Shown here: positions 59,426-64,000 of the stretch, one piece after another
Position numbering within the stretch: position 1 is the first letter of the stretch
How the letters are laid out: every line of letters starts with the position of its first letter
Assembly: GCF_004345245.1 (NCBI RefSeq)
Contig: NZ_SLUQ01000002.1
Location: 62,001-126,000, forward strand
Direction of reading: 5' to 3'
Source: Rhizobium sp. BK251
GTDB taxonomy: Bacteria > Pseudomonadota > Alphaproteobacteria > Rhizobiales > Rhizobiaceae
DNA length: 64,000 bases
Made by a program: the position numbers and the translations under genes
The notes under the pieces: model-generated
Told to the model about the DNA's origin: nothing
Seen by the model: the letters and a program-made list of their open reading frames with translations, nothing else
The model's database searches: none

Positions 59426-60913
59426 CTATTCTGCGCTGGCGTGGCCACGCGTGCCAAGGCGCATTCCCCGAAGGCTGTCACCCACAAAGCCGGTGATCTC
59501 GTTCAGGAAGGGATGGTTCGTCAGCTTGAGGCCGGCGAACCAGCCAACGATTGCGAGACCTACCGAAATTGCGGCCTCGCCTGGGGAGAACTCGAAACTG
59601 AATCCGTTATCCGCGGCGATGGCAAGCGGGCCGACGGCCGAGGCGAGTGTCACGAGCGCGCTCGGCAACACGGCCTTCCCCATGTCGCGCCAGCCGAATG
59701 TCACGTAGCGCCGGACGAAGAGCACAGCGAGTACCGACTGGAAAGGCAGGGTAATGAACTGGCTCAGCGCGACCGCGATCAGGCCAAAGAAGCTCGCGAT
59801 GCCGAGGATCACGGCAGAAATGGCGCGTGAAACGACATTGTAGAGGAAGGCGGACCGATTGGCGCCGAGCGCAATAAGCAGCGGCGAAGTGAGGATGACA
59901 GGAAACCAGAAGATAGAGGCTAACGTCAGGATGCGCGCTATCGGGACGACGTCGTCCCAGTTGCCGCCGAGGACAAGGTCAACGATCGGTCTCACCAGGA
60001 TCGCTACGAGGACCAGGGCCGGCCAATAGATAACCGTTATGAAGCTAAGCGCGCGCAGATAGGACTTCCTGAGATCAAGTCCCGCCCGAACGCCAGCAGC
60101 GAGTGCGGGGAAGGAGACGGCAAAAACCGAACCCAGGATCAGTCGATCGGGCAGGTTCGAAACCGCAATGGCGCGATTGTAGCTACCCACGCCTGCAGAG
60201 GGCATGACAGCACCAAGAATGATCGGCGGCAGGGAGTCATAGGCGCGGTCGGCCACGGACGTGGCACCCCTGTACCGGCCGAACTCGATGATGGCGGGTA
60301 GCGATTGCAGGGAAGGCTTGAAGCTCCACCAGCACTGGCGCAGGAAGATGGCGAGGCCGGTGGCTGCAACGCTGCCGATGAGACTGCCTATCGCAAAGCT
60401 CATCGCACTCCATCCGTACCATGCAAAGAGAATGGTGGCGACGGCAGCGGCGGTCGTGCGTGCCGTATCGACAAGGGTGACCATGCCGAACTGCATGTCG
60501 CGACGCAGCAGCGATATGTGAGGCAGGGAAATGCACTCGGCGAGAGCGGCGGCGATCGCGACGAGCAGAAAATCCTGCAATTCTATCTCACCGTAGAAAT
60601 GGGTGATCCACGGGGACGTGATGAGGAGAGCCAGCGACAGCGTGATCGTGAAGCCGACCATGACCGTCATCGCCGTGCGGACATCCTCCCGTTCCACGCG
60701 ATCGAGCTGAATGAGAAAGTCGCAGCTGACGAACTCCCGAAGGGAGAAGACGATCATCGACACGCCGAGGCCAATGGCAGACAGACCGACTTCAGCAGGC
60801 GTCATTAACCGAGAGACGGCGGCAATCATCGCAAAGCCGATCACCAGGCGAAGATATTGGCCTAGCGTAGCCATCACAAATGCGCGGCGGACTTGCTGCA
60901 TGGTTTCAGGCAC
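59426..60913 (-). CDS. Wzx/MOP-type polysaccharide flippase
   Basis: 495 residues with about twelve to fourteen hydrophobic segments. The N-terminal 'AFVMATLGQYLRLVIGFAMIA' and 'LMTPAEVGLSAIGLGVSMIV' are typical of the polysaccharide-transport branch of the MOP superfamily, and 'GLIAVALSQFITLPFQSVLA' occurs late. It would flip the undecaprenyl-linked repeat unit to the periplasm. Several early Met codons (60913, 60901) are possible starts. Confidence 0.87.
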   Translation of the reverse strand: MPETMQQVRRAFVMATLGQYLRLVIGFAMIAAVSRLMTPAEVGLSAIGLGVSMIVFSLREFVSCDFLIQLDRVEREDVRTAMTVMVGFTITLSLALLITSPWITHFYGEIELQDFLLVAIAAALAECISLPHISLLRRDMQFGMVTLVDTARTTAAAVATILFAWYGWSAMSFAIGSLIGSVAATGLAIFLRQCWWSFKPSLQSLPAIIEFGRYRGATSVADRAYDSLPPIILGAVMPSAGVGSYNRAIAVSNLPDRLILGSVFAVSFPALAAGVRAGLDLRKSYLRALSFITVIYWPALVLVAILVRPIVDLVLGGNWDDVVPIARILTLASIFWFPVILTSPLLIALGANRSAFLYNVVSRAISAVILGIASFFGLIAVALSQFITLPFQSVLAVLFVRRYVTFGWRDMGKAVLPSALVTLASAVGPLAIAADNGFSFEFSPGEAAISVGLAIVGWFAGLKLTNHPFLNEITGFVGDSLRGMRLGTRGHASAE

Positions 60914-61138
60914 TCCTCGGATGGCATTGGCGAAAAACTACCACATCCAACCTCCGCGAGAATGCAGCAATTGGAGGTAGCCGCCGGTCATGCGGGGTAG
61001 CGACGAGCAGGGAGCGCAGATGGTGGGCGTGTTGGTATTGCGGCGCACCATGCTCCCTCTAAAGGATAGCTGTTCGACCCTGGGACAAGAGGACAGTATG
61101 CGGCGAAACTCCCCAGCCGTGGTCGGAGACTGCTGTAA

Positions 61139-62377
61139 ATGAAGATTGGACTGTTTGGGCTCTTTGGCTGCGGCAACAGCGGAAACGATGCCTCACTGGA
61201 AGCGATGGTGCTGTTTCTGCGCCGTGCCTGTCCGGACGCGGAGTTGACATGCATTTGTCCGGCTCCGGATGTGGTGCGCCAGGGACTCGGCGTAGATGCA
61301 ATTGCCAGCAACCCACCCATCTACGGAAGCCGGCTCGGCCTGGCATTCGACCGCGTGCTGCTGCACATTCCGCGCCGCGTCGCCGGCATCCTTCACGCAT
61401 TCCTGCTGGTGCGCACCTTCGATATCATCATCGTTCCGGGAACCGGCTTTCTCGACGACTTCAGCGACACGCCCTTCGGCTGGCCGTTCGGCGTGCTGAA
61501 ATGGCTTGGATCCGCATGGCTTGCTCGTCGCAAGGTGCTGCTCGTCAGCATCGGGGCTGGGCCGATACGACACTGGCTCAGCCGCTTCTTCATGAAGGCT
61601 GCTGCAAGAACGGCAAGCTACAGGTCTTACAGGGACAAGGCTTCGAAAACGTTCATGACGAAACTTGGCATCGACACGCGTGCCGACGAGGTCTATCCGG
61701 ATATCGTCTTCAGCCTGCCGGTACCAAAGCAGGAGAAGCGCGAGCATGACCCGCTGACGATCGGTGTCGGCGTCATGTCCTATTTCGGCTGGGCGCCAGC
61801 CGGAGATGCGGATGCAACGATCTATCGGCCATACCTCAGGAAGCTCGACGAATTCATCAGCTGGCTCCTTGAGCGCGGCTACAATATCCGCCTTCTGACC
61901 GGAGACGGCGGCGACTGGAAGGCGATCGAGGACCTCAAGGCGGAGATGATTGCGCTGCACCCGGACCGCGTCCTTTCAGAAGAGCGCATCACCGCTGTCC
62001 GCGGAAGCACGCTTCAAGATGTCATGGCCGACATCGCCCGGACTGACGTCACCGTGGTCACCCGCTATCACAACCTGGTCTGCTCGCTGAAGCTTTCGAG
62101 GCCCGTCGTCTCGCTGGAATATTCGACGAAAAACCATGCGCTTATGGCTGATGCCGGGCTCGATGAGTTCTGCCAGCACGTCGAAACCTTTGACGTCGAA
62201 GCACTCAAGGCGCAGTTCGTCTGGCTGATCGAACGGCGTGCTGAACTGACGGACCGGATCGCAGTCCACGACGTGGAACTTCGTCGGCGCCTCGCAGTTC
62301 AGGAGGACATCCTTCTCGATATCATTCGCGGCGAAGCGGTCCGTTCGAGAACCCAGCTGCAGACAGCCACCAACTGA
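61139..62377 (+). CDS. Polysaccharide pyruvyl transferase family protein
   Basis: 412 residues of the CsaB/WcaK-type family. 'MKIGLFGLFGCGNSGNDASL', 'FDIIIVPGTGFLDDF' region, 'SYRDKASKTFMTKLGIDTRA' and 'VTVVTRYHNLVCSLKLSRPV' correspond to the conserved GxGNxGD start, GGG-like loop, RD motif and the H-x-x-x-(C/A) late motif. It would place pyruvyl ketals on the polymer using phosphoenolpyruvate. Some members of the family are not transferases, so the substrate is open. A decayed copy of its 3' end lies just downstream. Confidence 0.87.
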   Translation: MKIGLFGLFGCGNSGNDASLEAMVLFLRRACPDAELTCICPAPDVVRQGLGVDAIASNPPIYGSRLGLAFDRVLLHIPRRVAGILHAFLLVRTFDIIIVPGTGFLDDFSDTPFGWPFGVLKWLGSAWLARRKVLLVSIGAGPIRHWLSRFFMKAAARTASYRSYRDKASKTFMTKLGIDTRADEVYPDIVFSLPVPKQEKREHDPLTIGVGVMSYFGWAPAGDADATIYRPYLRKLDEFISWLLERGYNIRLLTGDGGDWKAIEDLKAEMIALHPDRVLSEERITAVRGSTLQDVMADIARTDVTVVTRYHNLVCSLKLSRPVVSLEYSTKNHALMADAGLDEFCQHVETFDVEALKAQFVWLIERRAELTDRIAVHDVELRRRLAVQEDILLDIIRGEAVRSRTQLQTATN

Positions 62378-62432
62378 AACAACAATCCGGTCAGGGCGGT
62401 TTGACGCGCTCGACGGAGCCGTCTCCACCAAT

Positions 62433-62599
62433 GGAAAAGCGGGCGGAACTGACAAGGTTGGATCGCTGTTCACGATGTGCAACTGCACCGGCGCCTTTCG
62501 GCAAAGGCAAGGCGCCTATAGAAGGTCATTGGCGGCGAGGCGGGTCCGCTTGAGAACTCAGCGCAGGCAGCCCCCCGCTGAAACGACGATCCGGCCAGG
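62433..62599 (+). pseudogene. Decayed tandem copy of the 3' end of the pyruvyltransferase gene
   Basis: This stretch aligns by eye with 62231-62395, the last ~48 codons of the pyruvyltransferase gene plus its trailer, with roughly two thirds of positions agreeing and a few indels. Shared words include GAACTGAC, GGATCGC, GAGAAC and CTGAAAC at matching offsets, and the AACAATCCGGTCAGG trailer of copy 1 corresponds to GACGATCCGGCCAGG here. The indels break the frame. It looks like a remnant of a tandem duplication or of a second gene that was deleted. Confidence 0.65.
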
Positions 62600-62634
62600 C
62601 CGATTTTACGGGCCTGACCGGATCATCTTTATTA
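62588..62634 (+). terminator. Terminator hairpin after the pyruvyltransferase remnant
   Basis: GATCCGGCCAGGCC pairs with GGGCCTGACCGGATC (one mismatch) around an eight-base loop, followed by ATCTTTATT. It probably ends the rightward pyruvyltransferase transcript, which would then include the decayed copy as 3' leader. Confidence 0.6.
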
Positions 62635-62700
62635 CGCCATCCATTTGCTGCGGCACGGGTTACGCTGATACAATCGTGAACGCAGCGGCGACTGGCAGTG

Positions 62701-63462
62701 TCAACCGAACATGTTGTTGATCTTGAAGATCACTTCCGTGCGGTTGCGAGCTTTCAGTTTCTTCATGATGTTGCGAATATGGACCTTCACCGTGCTCTCA
62801 CGCAGGTTGAGCTCGTAGGCGATGATCTTGTTTGCCTTGCCGCGGCGAAGCGCTTCGATAACGTCCTCCTCGCGCGGAGTGAACATCTCGGCGCGCCGCC
62901 GCTCCTTTTGGCCTGCCGCGACCAGCATCCGCTGCAGGTCGGTGAGGCTCTCGGCCGAAATGAAGATGCCGCCGGCGAGTGCAAGCGAGATGGCCTCGAC
63001 GCACACGGTGAGCCCGATCGCTGAAGGGATGTATCCCTTCACGCCGATTTCCAGCGCTGCGAGGATCTGCTTCAGGTCGTGATTGTTGGAGAGAATGACG
63101 ACCGGCACATCGGGATATTCCGCGATCAGCTGGCGGATCTCGTCGGCAATCATCTGTTCCTGAAAGTCGCGGTTACCAACATTGATGAGGATACCGCAGA
63201 ACTTCGGGCTGAACGACCTCTTCCACATTTCGATGGAGCCGAAGAGCGTGATGTCCATGTCCAGGCCATGCGAAAGCAGGCTCTGCGCGAGGCATTCCCG
63301 ATCAAGCGCTCGCTCGTCGATGATTGCCAGCGTGTTCGGCTGTTCGAATTCCCCTGGGAGGGGGGCGTCGTCCTGCCGTGGAATGAGATGAAACGGTGGC
63401 GACTTCGATATGAAGTCGTGATGGTAATAAGTCTGGCTATTCGCTGTTGCCGGGATTTTCAT
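62701..63462 (-). CDS. LuxR-type regulator with a pseudo-receiver domain (second copy)
   Basis: 253 residues. Same architecture as 45389-46171: receiver-like part 'LAIIDERALDRECLAQSLLS' ... 'VPVVILSNNHDLKQILAALE' ... 'GVKGYIPSAIG', with Asn94 in 'GILINVGNRD' where the phosphoacceptor Asp is expected. HTH: 'FTPREEDVIEALRRGKANKI' and 'ESTVKVHIRNIMKKLKARNR'. It closes the polysaccharide cluster on the right and likely regulates it, perhaps with its paralogue. Confidence 0.88.
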   Translation of the reverse strand: MKIPATANSQTYYHHDFISKSPPFHLIPRQDDAPLPGEFEQPNTLAIIDERALDRECLAQSLLSHGLDMDITLFGSIEMWKRSFSPKFCGILINVGNRDFQEQMIADEIRQLIAEYPDVPVVILSNNHDLKQILAALEIGVKGYIPSAIGLTVCVEAISLALAGGIFISAESLTDLQRMLVAAGQKERRRAEMFTPREEDVIEALRRGKANKIIAYELNLRESTVKVHIRNIMKKLKARNRTEVIFKINNMFG

Positions 63463-64000
63463 CCTCTTAACTCCGTGACCTTGACCGAACTCCTACGCAC
63501 GCCAATCAATAAGGCCTCATGATGGTGCGTTTTTCTTACAGGCGGTGAACACAGAACAATCGCGTCTGTTGCCATCAAATTTCAGCTGACTTGATAGTGG
63601 TTAGCGCACGTCTCCCCACGGTACACCCGGCACTGCGGCAAGATACCGCAGGACCCCTTACGTCCGAGGTTGTAGTTGTTTTTTACTCCCCCTGAAGTCT
63701 TCGTACTGCAGAAATGCTTCATTCATCGTTCGAATGAGGGATTTCTTGTTAGTAAATCTATATATGAGCAATTCTTGGACGGTAGACTCGGAATCTACTC
63801 ACTACTTCTACCGACTCTGTCCAATTACCTCCGTCCTGATCAATATCCATGATAGGTTGTAGTTTGTTCCATGTATTGCGGCAACCGACCAAATAAGTAT
63901 AGCGAGTACCAAATATAGGCTACGGGAGTAGCACTTAACTTCGCCTACGTCGCGAGGGTGATTGCTTGGTACAGCGGGCTCACAGCAACCAGAAGATGCT
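63463..64000. other. 538-base AT-richer region without a supported gene
   Basis: Upstream of the second LuxR-type gene and running to the window edge. From about 63650 it is visibly AT-richer than the rest of the window. An 11-base direct repeat AGGTTGTAGTT occurs at 63667-63677 and 63854-63864. No ORF with a ribosome binding site is seen. It may be a long regulatory region or the start of a different segment. Confidence 0.45.

Noticed and set aside
1..64000. CRISPR arrays, tRNA/rRNA genes, insertion sequences, prophage
   Set aside because: No repeat-spacer pattern, no clover-leaf or rRNA sequence and no transposase, integrase or phage structural gene was seen; the holin-like gene at 20156 is a stress-operon membrane protein, not part of a prophage.

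Overview
The window looks like part of the chromosome of an alphaproteobacterium of the Rhizobiaceae, most likely Sinorhizobium/Ensifer. The reasons are the high GC content, a PhyR–NepR–EcfG general stress response locus, an hmuPSTUV/tonB/hmuQ heme locus with TGA-N9-TCA (RirA-type iron-responsive) boxes, and ExoF/ExoP-like polysaccharide export proteins. Most genes stand alone or form short operons with 1-4 bp overlaps. I see no rRNA, tRNA, CRISPR array, transposase or prophage.

Layout. (1) 1-16.7 kb: reductive pyrimidine catabolism. An ABC importer operon (cut at the left edge), dihydropyrimidinase, an N-carbamoyl-beta-alanine amidohydrolase-like M20 enzyme and a RutR-like TetR regulator come first. 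Further right is the PreT/PreA dihydropyrimidine dehydrogenase. Between the two parts lie a TetR/Bcr-type efflux pair, an MBL-rhodanese fusion, a 1-Cys peroxiredoxin and a Tat-signal Hint-domain protein. RutR-like boxes precede both enzyme blocks. (2) 16.9-21.1 kb: general stress response: an HWE histidine kinase, PhyR, NepR, the EcfG sigma factor and a two-gene membrane operon. Four GGAACTTT-N13-CGTT promoters serve this block, and one of them points at a probable unannotated sRNA. (3) 21.1-28.4 kb: heme uptake (HmuVUTSP), TonB, and a DUF2325/unknown/HmuQ operon. (4) 28.4-34.0 kb: housekeeping and accessory genes: GNAT, DUF423, truncated hemoglobin, a TetR-SMR efflux operon, ThuA/ThuB-like sugar genes behind a LacI-type operator, and an FMN-dependent alpha-hydroxy acid dehydrogenase.

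(5) 34.6-62.4 kb: a large surface polysaccharide cluster. It holds a WecA-like initiating transferase, six other glycosyltransferases (four GT4, two GT2), a WcaF-like acetyltransferase, a pyruvyltransferase, a flippase, an outer-membrane export protein and an ExoP-like Wzz/tyrosine autokinase. An embedded sugar-nucleotide island has a glucose-1-phosphate cytidylyltransferase, a C-methyltransferase, an RfbC-like epimerase, an SDR epimerase, a PLP aminotransferase, a PIG-L deacetylase and a DUF4910 peptidase-like protein. Two secreted DUF4038-type glycoside hydrolases lie in the same cluster. Two paralogous LuxR-type regulators lie within and at the end of the cluster, and both have Asn where a receiver domain should have its phosphoacceptor Asp. 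I recognise no Wzy polymerase and no CDP-glucose 4,6-dehydratase.

The best candidates for something undescribed are the stress-sigma-driven sRNA next to the PhyR locus, the Tat-exported Hint protein, and the polysaccharide cluster with its pseudo-receiver regulators, paired hydrolases and branched-sugar island. The right-hand ~540 bases are AT-richer and hold no gene I can support.
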